A program made the position numbers and the translations under genes. Of a stretch of DNA of 64,000 nucleotides, positions 1 through 8,483 are shown piece by piece. The notes beneath the pieces are model-generated. The model saw nothing but the letters and a program-made list of their open reading frames with translations, searched no databases and was not told the DNA's origin. Source of the stretch: DATCTV01 sp964400685. Its GTDB lineage: Bacteria > Desulfobacterota > Desulfomonilia > UBA1062. The stretch lies in assembly GCA_964400685.1 (NCBI GenBank), contig CAYNVT010000001.1, positions 1 through 64,000 on the forward strand, written 5' to 3'. Numbering within the stretch: position 1 is the stretch's first letter; each line of letters begins with the position of its first letter.

Positions 1-77
1 TTGAAGTCGACTCCTGCAAAGACCGGTGTTGCGAACAGCATTACCGCCGCCGCTATAATGAATAACCTCTTTTTCAT
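1..77 (-). CDS. N-terminal fragment of a secreted protein, cut by the window edge
   Basis: The ATG is at 77 on the minus strand, preceded by a strong ribosome site (AAGGAGGAG, about 5 bases before the ATG). The 25 readable codons form a textbook Sec signal peptide: KKR, a hydrophobic core of about 13 residues, then a TPVFA cleavage site followed by GVDF. The rest lies outside the window, so the function cannot be called. It reads in the same direction as the serpin cluster. A hairpin at 209-231 and about 165 bases lie between it and the serpin, so it may have its own promoter. Confidence 0.7.
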   Translation of the reverse strand, partial: MKKRLFIIAAAVMLFATPVFAGVDF

Positions 78-208
78 GACACTCCTCCTTGGAATTAATG
101 TTTGATTAAAAATATCGGCAATCCCATGTTTAAAACTTTAAAAGAAAAAAAATGATTAGAGCTAATCTGATCTGCTTTACTGAAATTCGGAAAGGTCCTT
201 ATGGTTAA

Positions 209-231
209 GGGCGGCATAAAAACCGCCGCCC
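209..231 (-). terminator. Hairpin between the serpin gene and the edge gene
   Basis: GGGCGGC (209-215) pairs perfectly with GCCGCCC (225-231) around a 9-base A-rich loop. It sits 13 bases past the serpin stop codon. There is no U-run on the minus-strand transcript after the stem, so it could be a weak terminator or only a 3'-end stabilising stem. Confidence 0.4.
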
Positions 232-243
232 AATCAAAATCTG

Positions 244-1545
244 TTAAGGTTTGGATACCCTGCCCATAAATAAAATGGTATGGGTGCTGATATCTCTTAT
301 TATAAAGATGAACGGCCTGTTCACATTTATTTCATCGGGCAAGCATGTTGCACCAACACCAATAACAGTCACTGCTGCAGCTTCAGTGCCCTTCTCATTG
401 ACATCGATAAAAGCCTTGTGGATTATATTATTTATATTAAGATTCTTTGCTCCGGTTATCCCTGAGAAATCAGCTTCCATATTGAAGGGCTCCGGCATTC
501 CCATGGCTGTCAGGATTTGTCCAAGGTCGAGCGAAGCGCTTGAATATTTGAATTTAGGCAAGGAAAGCATGACACGATCTGTATTCAAGCTGCCAATTAT
601 TCCGTTCATGACCTCAGGTGTGAGATTCTCTTCGAATGTGGACATACCTGATGCTTCTGGCATTATGACAAGCATGGACAGCTCGTTTCCGTCATAAGGC
701 AGTTCGATTGCCGAATATTCCTCTCCTATGAAATAAGGAAAGGCCCCTGTCTGATGCATCATATTCACCTGAACGGCAGGCGCATCTTCAGGGAAAAAAT
801 CACGTTTATTAGTATTAGATTCGTCGAATATCTTGTCCCAGGCCGCGTTGAAATAGATCGTATTGACCAGCGCAAGCCTCACATTCCTGATGCTCTCCTT
901 GTTGACAATATCCTTCATCAGTCCGCCCGTTTTATCCTCGATCCAGCGGTTGATGGTAGAAGCGCTTTCATCAGGCTTGTTTATGAAGTCAAGAATGCCT
1001 ACGCCGGTACCGTAGTATAGGGCCAGTGTGTCGAGGTACTGTGCAATTACATGAAACCCGTCCTGCATGAATAACTGGTTTGCGATGCAGAGTCTGAATC
1101 CGTCTCCATCAAGGCCTTTTGCCCCTTTGCCGCGGGTCGCAAGTGCAAGGTCAAGTGCATTAAACAGGGGGTGCAGGCTGTCCTGCGGGATCGGGAAATT
1201 AAACACGTCTGAAATCTCTTTTTGCGTCTCAACGGCAGCTCCTGCATAAAGCATGGCCATTGCAAGCGATATGCTGTAGGGCGAAAATATGAGATTGCCC
1301 TCGTTGCCTGAAATCTGCCTGTAGAGACCGATTGCAAAATCGTTATTCTTTTCTGACAGGGCGATTATATCCTCGATGCTCTCCTGATGATTGACTCGGG
1401 GAAGTGATGATTTTTCGACTTTGAACAGGGGGTCTTCGCCTTTGTCGTTATCCGAATATGAAGATTCACCGCATCCTGAAAATACTATGGATACTGCCAG
1501 AGCCAGGGCCAATAGAAATCTTGCTTTAAATTTTGAACTGAACAT
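244..1545 (-). CDS. Serpin-family protease inhibitor, predicted lipoprotein
   Basis: This 433-residue protein has the size and full core of a serpin. The N-terminus is a lipoprotein-type signal (hydrophobic stretch ending SIVFSGC), so the inhibitor is probably lipid-anchored on the cell envelope. The serpin signature is visible near the C-terminus (INVNRPFIFII). The reactive-loop hinge (KGTEAAAVT, from about residue 385) has the small residues needed for loop insertion, which predicts a working inhibitor and not a non-inhibitory serpin. Counting from the hinge puts the scissile bond near Thr400-Cys401. A small uncharged P1 would suit elastase- or subtilisin-like proteases (inference). The start has a good ribosome site (AAAGGAGGG). 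It is the last gene of a cluster with two lipoproteins and a TIGR02147-type gene. Serpins are uncommon in bacteria, so horizontal origin is possible. Confidence 0.93.
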   Translation of the reverse strand: MFSSKFKARFLLALALAVSIVFSGCGESSYSDNDKGEDPLFKVEKSSLPRVNHQESIEDIIALSEKNNDFAIGLYRQISGNEGNLIFSPYSISLAMAMLYAGAAVETQKEISDVFNFPIPQDSLHPLFNALDLALATRGKGAKGLDGDGFRLCIANQLFMQDGFHVIAQYLDTLALYYGTGVGILDFINKPDESASTINRWIEDKTGGLMKDIVNKESIRNVRLALVNTIYFNAAWDKIFDESNTNKRDFFPEDAPAVQVNMMHQTGAFPYFIGEEYSAIELPYDGNELSMLVIMPEASGMSTFEENLTPEVMNGIIGSLNTDRVMLSLPKFKYSSASLDLGQILTAMGMPEPFNMEADFSGITGAKNLNINNIIHKAFIDVNEKGTEAAAVTVIGVGATCLPDEINVNRPFIFIIRDISTHTILFMGRVSKP

Positions 1546-1624
1546 AGTTATCCCTCCTTTTTTGATTTAAAAGTTTTTCATGGCGCCTTCGGGTCAGGTG
1601 ACCACTCAGGTGCGCAATTATCGG

Positions 1625-2821
1625 TTAATATGAACTGTAAAGATCGAGGGCTCTTTGGGCTATCGGCCACCAGGAAGGCTTTTCTGGAATTTCTTCGATA
1701 GTAGTATGATAATCGCCCAGCAGTTCAATACCTTCAGCATCGGCTTTGAAAAGCCAGTAATCGTTTTTAATGCAGCCGGATGGACAGTCTTCGTCGCCTT
1801 TTCTGAAAAGGTAGTATCTGGTTTTGTCGCCAAGCCCTTCACCTGTAATCCGAGCATCTTGATAATCGGGTATATATGGATAGATGTTGGAGCGATCGCC
1901 AATGAGATGGCTTGCGCAGGCAAATTCTACTCCGGCAAGATCATTATATTCCTCGGCAATTCGTTCAGGGTGAACTGCTTTATCATTGAATTCTATCGTG
2001 GCGGACACAGAAGTAAAGGTGTGAATATTAATTTTTTCTGCACGATATTTTAAATTCAATCCATCCCATGTGTTATATTTGCCCAGAACTACAACACCCT
2101 GTGATTCATCATCGAAATATATCCCTATTTTACCAGGGGCCCATGGAGGTGAAAAGAATATGTCTTTCTGCGGAACAGGTTCCGAAAAACTTTCTTCATC
2201 AAAGGCAAGAGAACGGATGCCGGTAATGTCATCATGAAAAATACTGGTCAGATCATCAGGAGGCAACAGTTCTCCTGAAACACACAGGGCCATCATTTCG
2301 AACTCCGAAGCATCGTTTGCCGGAGTCGGATCGAGTTTATAAGGATCAGGCGTTTCAGTCTTACATATAAGGTGATCTGTAACGAACTCATATATCGTAT
2401 TGAGTATGCTGGTGCTGCTTATGTTTTTTACGGTCACACAATTAATATTACTATAAATCAGGGTGATTGAGGTCCAGGTACCGGTTTCACCGGATGGAAT
2501 AAAAGTGTCATTGTTTATGTCATGCCTTTCATGAAAAATATCGTCAACGAGGTTGTAGACATCTTCGGTACTGGAATCCAGCGTTATTGTCTTTAAAACG
2601 ATTTCACCGTCATATTGAGTTACATCGATCTCATAATCCTGCCCGTGTCTGACAATGAAGAAATGAAGATCACCGCCTCCGGATGTGTTCCAGTAAATTC
2701 CCTCAACAGCGGCTTCTTCTGAAACTGCATTTGAATTACCATCGCTGCCGCTGCAGGAAGCGCTCAAAAATGAAGCGCTCAAAAAAACCAGAAATACTGC
2801 CGATCTTAATATTGTCTGCAT
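1625..2821 (-). CDS. Lipoprotein of unknown function, paralogue of the upstream gene
   Basis: A 398-residue protein with a lipoprotein signal peptide ending in LSASC. Residues of about 30-150 form an extra N-terminal region not present in its neighbour. From about residue 170 it matches the 274-residue neighbour closely: shared blocks include FE(L/M)MALCVSG, RSNIYPYIP-type and CSNIYPYIP-type sequences, RYYLFRKGD, DCPSGC, NDYWLF and a final WW.IAQ(R/K)A.(D/N)LY. The block with two conserved cysteines (DCPSGC) may form a disulfide. The paralogues also share the leader just before the start codon (TTTAAAAGG.GGTCTATATG), which points to a tandem duplication that included the ribosome site. I do not recognise the domain. 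Its location next to a serpin and a TIGR02147 gene suggests a cell-surface role. Confidence 0.85.
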   Translation of the reverse strand: MQTILRSAVFLVFLSASFLSASCSGSDGNSNAVSEEAAVEGIYWNTSGGGDLHFFIVRHGQDYEIDVTQYDGEIVLKTITLDSSTEDVYNLVDDIFHERHDINNDTFIPSGETGTWTSITLIYSNINCVTVKNISSTSILNTIYEFVTDHLICKTETPDPYKLDPTPANDASEFEMMALCVSGELLPPDDLTSIFHDDITGIRSLAFDEESFSEPVPQKDIFFSPPWAPGKIGIYFDDESQGVVVLGKYNTWDGLNLKYRAEKINIHTFTSVSATIEFNDKAVHPERIAEEYNDLAGVEFACASHLIGDRSNIYPYIPDYQDARITGEGLGDKTRYYLFRKGDEDCPSGCIKNDYWLFKADAEGIELLGDYHTTIEEIPEKPSWWPIAQRALDLYSSY

Positions 2822-2865
2822 ATAGACCTCCTTTTAAACTGTTTTTAAAATTACTTTATTCAACA

Positions 2866-2890
2866 GCCCTGAGGCTTAATGCCTCAGGGC
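2866..2890. terminator. Perfect 10-bp hairpin between the two lipoprotein genes
   Basis: GCCCTGAGGC and GCCTCAGGGC form a perfect 10-bp stem with a TTAAT loop. It lies 15 bases past the stop codon of the first lipoprotein gene and 45 bases before the start of the second. No U-run follows on the minus strand. It could be a partial terminator or an RNA-stability element that sets different levels for the two paralogues. Confidence 0.5.
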
Positions 2891-2905
2891 AATGGGTATA
2901 AAAAA

Positions 2906-3730
2906 CTAATAAGTCCTGTAGAGATTGATCGCCTTCTGGGCTATTCCCCACCATTCGGGTTTTTCAGGGGATTCGTCGGGGTTGTAATAGCCCATGTATT
3001 TAATGCCGTCTGCATCGGCTGAGAAGAGCCAGTAGTCGTTTATCGTGCATCCGGAAGGGCAGTCGCCGTCTCCTTTTCTGAAAAGATAGTATCTTAATGT
3101 GTTGTCCAAGATTCCATCGGAAATGCCGCCTTCGTCATAGCCGGGAATATAGGGGTAGATGTTCGAACAGTCGCCGACATAAGAAACCTTTTCAGCATAA
3201 TTAATTCCTAGCAGGGCCTGGTACTGTTCGGCAATATATCGGGGGTGAATGGATTTGTTGTTGAATTCCAGAAAGGCCAGGCCGTAATCTATTGATGATA
3301 AATCTATTTCTTTTAAATAAAACCTTGAGTTAAGGTCATCCCATACATGATAATGACCGGCTTCAACCAGTCTGGCCGTAAAATCGTCAAATCCGACAAT
3401 GATTTTTCCGGGCACCCAGGGCGGTGTGAATGTTATTGATGTGTCAGGGATTAAACCGGATGCGGCCATCTCTTCATATGACCGGGAGCGGATACTAGTG
3501 ATGTCAACTTCAAAAAGGTCTGCAAGATAGGCAGGCGGTGTTGACTGGCCGGATACGCAAAGGGCCATCAATTCGAACTCGGTGGGGTTGTCCGTTCCCT
3601 CGCCACCAGTCGGAACGCTTACGGGATTTCCCACCTCGGTACCGCCTGCGCACCCTGAAACAGAAAATACAAAGGCGATAATGAACGCCGCCAGAATAAA
3701 ATTTAACGCCCTGTATGAGTTATATGGCAT
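2906..3730 (-). CDS. Lipoprotein with a CAGGTEVGNP N-terminus, paralogue of the next gene
   Basis: A 274-residue protein with a long hydrophobic signal ending VSGC; the mature N-terminus begins CAGGTEVGNP. From memory, similar GGTExGNP motifs occur at the N-termini of lipoproteins encoded beside TIGR02147 genes in Fibrobacter and related groups; this should be checked. The remainder (from about residue 50) is homologous to the C-terminal 230 residues of the downstream lipoprotein (RYYLFRKGD, DCPSGC, NDYWLF, IAQKAINLY). It starts 12 bases after the stop of the TIGR02147 gene, with a strong AAGGGGG ribosome site, so the two are surely co-transcribed. Function is unknown. The lipid anchor and lack of membrane helices put it at the envelope surface or in the periplasm. 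Confidence 0.87.
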   Translation of the reverse strand: MPYNSYRALNFILAAFIIAFVFSVSGCAGGTEVGNPVSVPTGGEGTDNPTEFELMALCVSGQSTPPAYLADLFEVDITSIRSRSYEEMAASGLIPDTSITFTPPWVPGKIIVGFDDFTARLVEAGHYHVWDDLNSRFYLKEIDLSSIDYGLAFLEFNNKSIHPRYIAEQYQALLGINYAEKVSYVGDCSNIYPYIPGYDEGGISDGILDNTLRYYLFRKGDGDCPSGCTINDYWLFSADADGIKYMGYYNPDESPEKPEWWGIAQKAINLYRTY

Positions 3731-3742
3731 ATAGACCCCCTT

Positions 3743-4570
3743 TTAAAACTTCCTCGAAAGAGGAAAAAGCTGAAGGTTCAGCTGATAAACCTGGTCACAT
3801 TCCTTGTCCTCGCAGTACATTTTCATTATCTCCTGCCTTATGCGGGCGAGGTGCCCTTTCAATTCGCTGACCCTTTCGGAGCGGATGCTTATGGTTAACG
3901 CGGAGATGTCTCTGTCTTGTGCCTTGTGCCTTTCGATTGCTTCAGTTGCCAGGCGCAGCATCTCCCTGTGAAAGTTTGCTATTGTGAGCGAACTGACCTC
4001 GGGGCCGGTGGTAAGGATGCTCTCATTCTGCATGTAGGCCCCCTCATCATCCCTGCAGATCAATCCCAGCTCGATAAGCGCCTTTAAGGCTTTGCCTGCT
4101 TCTTTTGCCGGTATCTCAGGATCAAGGATAGTTGAAATCTCTTCTGCGCTCCACTTCCTGCTGCCGAGTGAAACAATCTCCCTGATGGCAGGATAAAACC
4201 ACTTTGAAAAATATTCAAAGCTAGCCTTGTCAAGCTTTCGAGCCGAGGCATTGCTTTTTAACGAAACCAGCTTTCTGTAATAATGGTTTCTGTCTTCATG
4301 GTCTGTCGACTGGTTGAGCCAGACGAGATTCTCAAAGTATTCCCTCTCGGTTTTTTTAAGGTCAAACCCCTTGCAGATCTTGGCAGCGCTTTCCTGTGTC
4401 AGATTTCTCCTGCCTGTTATGACAAGCTGGAGAAAGTTCGGAGAGTTTATTCCGGCCCTGCGCGAAAAATACCGGTAAGAAAAATACCTGTCGGTCTTTT
4501 TCTTATAAGAGAACATGTCTTTTAGGAATGCCCTGTAGTCCATGTAATCATTTAAAACCGGCTGATTCAT
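3743..4570 (-). CDS. TIGR02147-family putative regulator
   Basis: This 275-residue protein matches the TIGR02147 pattern: an N-terminal YxDYRAFLKDMFSYKK-type start, a helix-turn-helix-like part (FSRRAGINSPNFLQLVITG, NLTQESAAKICKGF, about residues 30-75), then LKKTEREYFENLVWLNQ. The middle (about residues 155-190: AEEISTILD..ALKALIELGLI) looks like a winged helix. No signal or membrane segment is present, so it is cytoplasmic. The family is of unknown function but is generally taken to be DNA-binding. It leads an operon with two lipoproteins and the serpin, and an AT-rich 268-base region lies upstream. Autoregulation of that operon is a reasonable guess. The ATG is preceded by AGGGG. Confidence 0.85.
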   Translation of the reverse strand: MNQPVLNDYMDYRAFLKDMFSYKKKTDRYFSYRYFSRRAGINSPNFLQLVITGRRNLTQESAAKICKGFDLKKTEREYFENLVWLNQSTDHEDRNHYYRKLVSLKSNASARKLDKASFEYFSKWFYPAIREIVSLGSRKWSAEEISTILDPEIPAKEAGKALKALIELGLICRDDEGAYMQNESILTTGPEVSSLTIANFHREMLRLATEAIERHKAQDRDISALTISIRSERVSELKGHLARIRQEIMKMYCEDKECDQVYQLNLQLFPLSRKF

Positions 4571-4838
4571 ATAATGCCCCTGATCAAAGATCGTTTATTT
4601 AATTTTATGAAGAGATAATAAAGGAAATATTCGCAACAGGCAAGACTGATAAAATAAAAAGTGTATACAGGAAGCAACATAATGAAAAATAAATGACGTG
4701 TAAAAAGGCTAATAAAGCTTATCTAATGAATACAATAATAGTAATTAAAAATAAATAGAATAAATTTTGAATACATTAACTGTTGTAAAAAATATGAGGG
4801 CGGGTATGGTTTTGCGGGAGCTGTCTGTTGTTATTCTG
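4571..4838. promoter_or_regulatory. AT-rich intergenic region upstream of the TIGR02147 operon
   Basis: This 268-base stretch is distinctly AT-rich, notably 4700-4790, compared with its coding flanks. It separates the end of the GH4 gene from the start of the TIGR02147 gene, both on the minus strand. The promoter of the regulator-lipoprotein-serpin operon must lie here. Several TATAAT-like hexamers occur, so I do not single one out. No ORF, tRNA or clear terminator was seen. Confidence 0.4.
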
Positions 4839-6380
4839 TTATCGGGCAGGAAATACTGCTTTGTTTGAAAGACTCATCCTGGGCGGGTATTTTACTTCTT
4901 TAGCGCGCGGGCCTTTAAGTTCGTAAGGCTCTATACAGTGAGCCAGCTTTCCCATATCACTGACTGACAGGATACGGTCTCTGAACTGAGGCAGCCACCT
5001 TTTCTGATAGTGAAGCATATTCAGCATCATATCCCTGAGCGCTTCATCATCTTCAATAAAAGCGCATACAGGGTCATTAATAAAGGCCTCGAAAAGCATG
5101 TCCGGGTCACCAGAAAAGGCGGCATCGACAACCCTCTGCTGATTTTCGGCAAATGGCCTGATAAGGCAAAGAATATCATCGGGGAGGTGGATGTTCCGGC
5201 GGGTTTCTATCCGGCCGTTCTCGAAAAAACCGGTTGTTTCAACGGCGCAGTTATGAGGCAGGTCCGGCATGATTTGACCACCAGTGTTGATTACATTGAC
5301 CGGATGCAGCCGCTTTTGCGACTTGCTGCATTCGCCTGTACGCGATAGTATTCTGTCTGCAATCATTTCGACTACCCGTTCACCTTCGAATGTAGTCGAA
5401 GGGGCGGGCAGCATTCCCCGGGCAACTGCCCTGAATCCGAGGATGGCGAGTCTTCTCTGGATTTCAAGCAGCTTCACACCCCTTAATCTGGGGATGCCCT
5501 CATACTGTATCAATGGCGGAATGTGTTTTATGAACGGCCTGTTGTATGATCGCCATACATCTTTGGCATTAAAGTAATTGAAATATCCGGGCATGAATTC
5601 AAGAACGTGGCGTGATCCGGGATAGGGGAAATATCCGAATTTTTCAAGCAGCATGAAACTGGCAGGGCGTTTTGATCTCTTTATTCCGAGTTTTATGTTT
5701 TCCCTTATTATAGGATAAAGGTCTTTGCCGTTATATTTGACAGACAGCAGCCATGCAAAATGGTTTATGCCGCCATACTCTATGTCCAGGCTTTCCCAAC
5801 GTGGAATATTTCTGATTCCGAGGGTTTCCAGAAAGTTGAAAATTACAGGCATGCCGCTCAGAAGTTCATGACAGATACCGGTGGTTACGGCGCAGGGGCA
5901 GGCCTGGCTGGCGGCAAGCGTGATGAAGGACATCGGGTTGGTGTAGTTAAGCACCATTGCATCAGGACACAGTTTCTCAATATCCTTGACAATGGATATT
6001 ACCTCCGGGATGGTGCGCATTGCGCGCATTATACCGCCAGGTCCGCATGTATCTCCTGTAGTATGCGGGATTCCGAACTTGTTCGGTATATTTATGTCAA
6101 ACCACTCGCTTTCCTGCTGCCCTACCGATATCGATATGATTACTGCATCGGCTCCGGCCAGGGCATCACGTCTGTCGACTGAAGAGTGAATTATGAGGCT
6201 GTCCTCAAGGCCTGCCTTAATGATAATTTTATGAAGCATACCGGTAACGGTTTTCAGAAGCGGGGCGTCAATGTCCACAAGCCAGAGTTCAAACGGCATT
6301 ATGCGTGACAGTGCGGCAAAATTCTTCAGCAGGTCATAGGTGAACCTGAAAGAACCCGCACCAATAAATACAACCTTCAT
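4839..6380 (-). CDS. Glycoside hydrolase family 4 protein (alpha-glucosidase/galactosidase type)
   Basis: Family GH4 enzymes cleave glycosides by an unusual redox mechanism that needs NAD+ and a divalent metal. This 513-residue protein has the N-terminal Rossmann start (VFIGAGSFRF, residues 4-13), the NYTNPM segment (145-150), the metal-binding cysteine-histidine motif as CHE (170-172) and the second metal histidine in GGINHFAWL (about 202-210). CHE-type motifs are linked to unphosphorylated alpha-glycosides, whereas CN/CD motifs go with 6-phospho substrates, so an alpha-glucosidase- or galactosidase-like activity is the best guess. It is somewhat longer than usual (about 430-480), with the extra length at the C-terminus. 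It follows the CoA-transferase beta gene by 29 bases, an unexpected operon partner. Confidence 0.85.
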   Translation of the reverse strand: MKVVFIGAGSFRFTYDLLKNFAALSRIMPFELWLVDIDAPLLKTVTGMLHKIIIKAGLEDSLIIHSSVDRRDALAGADAVIISISVGQQESEWFDINIPNKFGIPHTTGDTCGPGGIMRAMRTIPEVISIVKDIEKLCPDAMVLNYTNPMSFITLAASQACPCAVTTGICHELLSGMPVIFNFLETLGIRNIPRWESLDIEYGGINHFAWLLSVKYNGKDLYPIIRENIKLGIKRSKRPASFMLLEKFGYFPYPGSRHVLEFMPGYFNYFNAKDVWRSYNRPFIKHIPPLIQYEGIPRLRGVKLLEIQRRLAILGFRAVARGMLPAPSTTFEGERVVEMIADRILSRTGECSKSQKRLHPVNVINTGGQIMPDLPHNCAVETTGFFENGRIETRRNIHLPDDILCLIRPFAENQQRVVDAAFSGDPDMLFEAFINDPVCAFIEDDEALRDMMLNMLHYQKRWLPQFRDRILSVSDMGKLAHCIEPYELKGPRAKEVKYPPRMSLSNKAVFPAR

Positions 6381-6409
6381 CGAACAGCCTTTAAGAGAGA
6401 ATTCAGATA

Positions 6410-7201
6410 TCAGGCCGCCGGCAGAGTTGTGAAGACACCTCTGGGATCGACTTCTGTTCTTAATATGTGCAGCACTTCTGGTGTTATCATATCTGTCAGA
6501 GGGATTTCACCTTCGGGCTTGAGCAGCTCGAATCCCGTAGTCTGCTGGGCGATATCAAACGGGATGCCTGGATGAAGTGACTTTACTCGCATGCGCTTCG
6601 ATTCTTCTTCGAAATCGTAAACACCCCACTGGGTGACCACAGCGATCGGGCCGTTGCCGTAAAGGCCTGCTTCTCTTCGGGAATTGCCGCCTGTAAGGTG
6701 GCCTACCGAGGTTATGAAATCGACCCTCTCAGGGAACTTGTCAGGTGTCTGTAGACCTACGAGAACCATATTTTCCGCAAGTGATGCAAGGTCGTTGTTG
6801 CCTCCGGAGCCTGTCATTCTGACTTTGGGGTGATGGAAATCTTCCCCGATAAGGTGTGTGTTGACGTTTCCGTACATATCCACCTGAGCGAAGCCCAGGA
6901 AGGCTATGTCGATATATCCGTTTGCGCACTGGGCGAAAGAATATGACATCTCCATCAGTGTGGGTGATTTGCGCCATGTCAACGGACAGCCGACAGACCA
7001 GGGAAGGTCACCCATGATCGGGTCCTGCCCGCCTGATTCATATACCATGGTTATGTTCGGGGCATGTGTCTTTTTCGCCAGTATTCCTGCCACCATCGGC
7101 AGTCCTGTTCCCACATATACGACCTTATGGTCTTTTATCTGTTTTGTAAGGATGTATGCCAGCATCTCCAGAGGGTTTGCGGGTGCATTAAGGTCTCTCA
7201 T
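6410..7201 (-). CDS. CoA-transferase family protein, beta subunit
   Basis: A 263-residue protein of the glutaconate CoA-transferase B type (family I). It begins LNAPANPLEMLAYILTKQIKDHKVVYVGTGLPM, followed by an ESGGQDP segment (about residues 55-61) where the catalytic glutamate of the family is expected, and a GSGGNNDLASLAENM block typical of the beta fold. Members transfer CoA between acyl-CoA and a free acid. The IpdAB branch instead acts as a steroid-ring hydrolase, so the exact reaction cannot be set from sequence alone. It starts 15 bases after the alpha subunit stop, and the two are certainly one complex. Ribosome site: AAGGAGACAG. Confidence 0.85.
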   Translation of the reverse strand: MRDLNAPANPLEMLAYILTKQIKDHKVVYVGTGLPMVAGILAKKTHAPNITMVYESGGQDPIMGDLPWSVGCPLTWRKSPTLMEMSYSFAQCANGYIDIAFLGFAQVDMYGNVNTHLIGEDFHHPKVRMTGSGGNNDLASLAENMVLVGLQTPDKFPERVDFITSVGHLTGGNSRREAGLYGNGPIAVVTQWGVYDFEEESKRMRVKSLHPGIPFDIAQQTTGFELLKPEGEIPLTDMITPEVLHILRTEVDPRGVFTTLPAA

Positions 7202-7216
7202 ATCTGTCTCCTTGTC

Positions 7217-8308
7217 CTAATAATAAAGGTCTGTATCATGTGTCAGCGTATATTCCTGGTATGAAAAATCGATGTCTTCATTGTCGCCTTCAGCTGCTTT
7301 TGTCTGGCGGCGCGCTTCAGCTATCCATTTTGCACCGCCTAACTTGTTCACGAAGTCGAACTGGTCGTTGCAGGTGAAGACCCATTTATCGAGGAATTCC
7401 TTCAGGTTGTCATAGCTGAGGCAGCCATAGCGCAGGAATTTCTCCCACCACTGTCTCGACCAGTAGTAGTATCCCGGCATATTACCTGGGACCGCCCCGA
7501 AAGGCATTTCTACCACTGCATCGACATAGAAGAACGGAATTATCGCGCCCTGTCTGTTGTATCTGATATCAGATTCAGGGACGATTTCTTCAGCGGTGAT
7601 GATCAGCTTTCGTGCAGATGCGGCAATTGCAAGGTCATTAACCTGAGGGCCGTAAATGTATGCATTCCCGTACTTGTCTGCTACATGGCAGTGGATGATT
7701 GACACGTCGGGAAATAGTGCCGGGATGAATACAGCCGGATCACTGTCTTCCCGCATGGGGTTCTGGATCACCTTCAGGTAGGGGTTGTATTTCATTATGT
7801 CGGAAGCCAGCATCTGCTTGCTCAAAAGGCCCGGTACGCCCAGCTGTGCAGCCTTGAACCCGAGCGCAACGCCCCCGTGGCTCCACTCTGAAAGTATTTT
7901 TATGCGGCCGTCTTTGAGCAGCCGGTCGTAATTCTTGTCTATCCCTCTCATCTCGGCGCCGAGATATGAGTTGTGTGAATAGTCCACATTGCCGGTATAA
8001 ATCATATAGCTCTGGTTGGTATTCGGTGCTCCGATCATCTGTATGTTTTTTTTGCCCTGCCGCATTATCTCGAAATATGCCTGATGTGGTGTCCTTACAT
8101 AAGCGAATCCGGAGTCCGTCAGAATATCGCCGTCGCTGACATAGGTGGCGATGGCTTCCTTGAGCGTCAACCGCTTGTCGGCCTTGTCACGCTTTTTCGC
8201 TAGGTGTGCAGCGCGTGCGGATTCATAATCCACAAGCCTGTCCAGAATCCTTGTGTCGCTGATTTTCAGGTTTGCCAGAGCTTCCTGGTTGTATTGATAT
8301 TTAGCCAT
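7217..8308 (-). CDS. CoA-transferase family protein, alpha subunit
   Basis: A 363-residue protein of the glutaconate CoA-transferase A type. I place the start at the ATG at 8308 (MAKYQYNQ), which has a good GGAGG ribosome site 8 bases upstream; the open frame runs on to 8362 but that extension has no such site. Visible family features are the KRLTLKEAIATYVSDGD start of the CoA-transferase fold, the glycine-rich GGVALGFKAAQLGVPGL segment and the IIHCHVADKYGNAYIYGP block. It leads a three-gene minus-strand operon with the beta subunit and a GH4 enzyme. In a fermenting or syntrophic anaerobe this would activate organic acids at the expense of an acyl-CoA (inference). Confidence 0.87.
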   Translation of the reverse strand: MAKYQYNQEALANLKISDTRILDRLVDYESARAAHLAKKRDKADKRLTLKEAIATYVSDGDILTDSGFAYVRTPHQAYFEIMRQGKKNIQMIGAPNTNQSYMIYTGNVDYSHNSYLGAEMRGIDKNYDRLLKDGRIKILSEWSHGGVALGFKAAQLGVPGLLSKQMLASDIMKYNPYLKVIQNPMREDSDPAVFIPALFPDVSIIHCHVADKYGNAYIYGPQVNDLAIAASARKLIITAEEIVPESDIRYNRQGAIIPFFYVDAVVEMPFGAVPGNMPGYYYWSRQWWEKFLRYGCLSYDNLKEFLDKWVFTCNDQFDFVNKLGGAKWIAEARRQTKAAEGDNEDIDFSYQEYTLTHDTDLYY

Positions 8309-8483
8309 AAGATATTCCTCCGTGATAATTATCTTGCCAGATTGTACTACTTTTCGAGTCAAAAGATTATTACTTTAATTATTCTAGCTGGTCAACAAAA
8401 TCATTAATAATAATAAGCAGTTGTAATACAATAAGATATTAAGCCGCTAAGCTATCGAAATTGTGTCGAATTAAAAATCTACC

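Noticed and set aside
8309..8362. 18-residue N-terminal extension of the CoA-transferase alpha subunit
   Set aside because: The internal ATG at 8308 has a well-placed GGAGG, whereas the extension has none.
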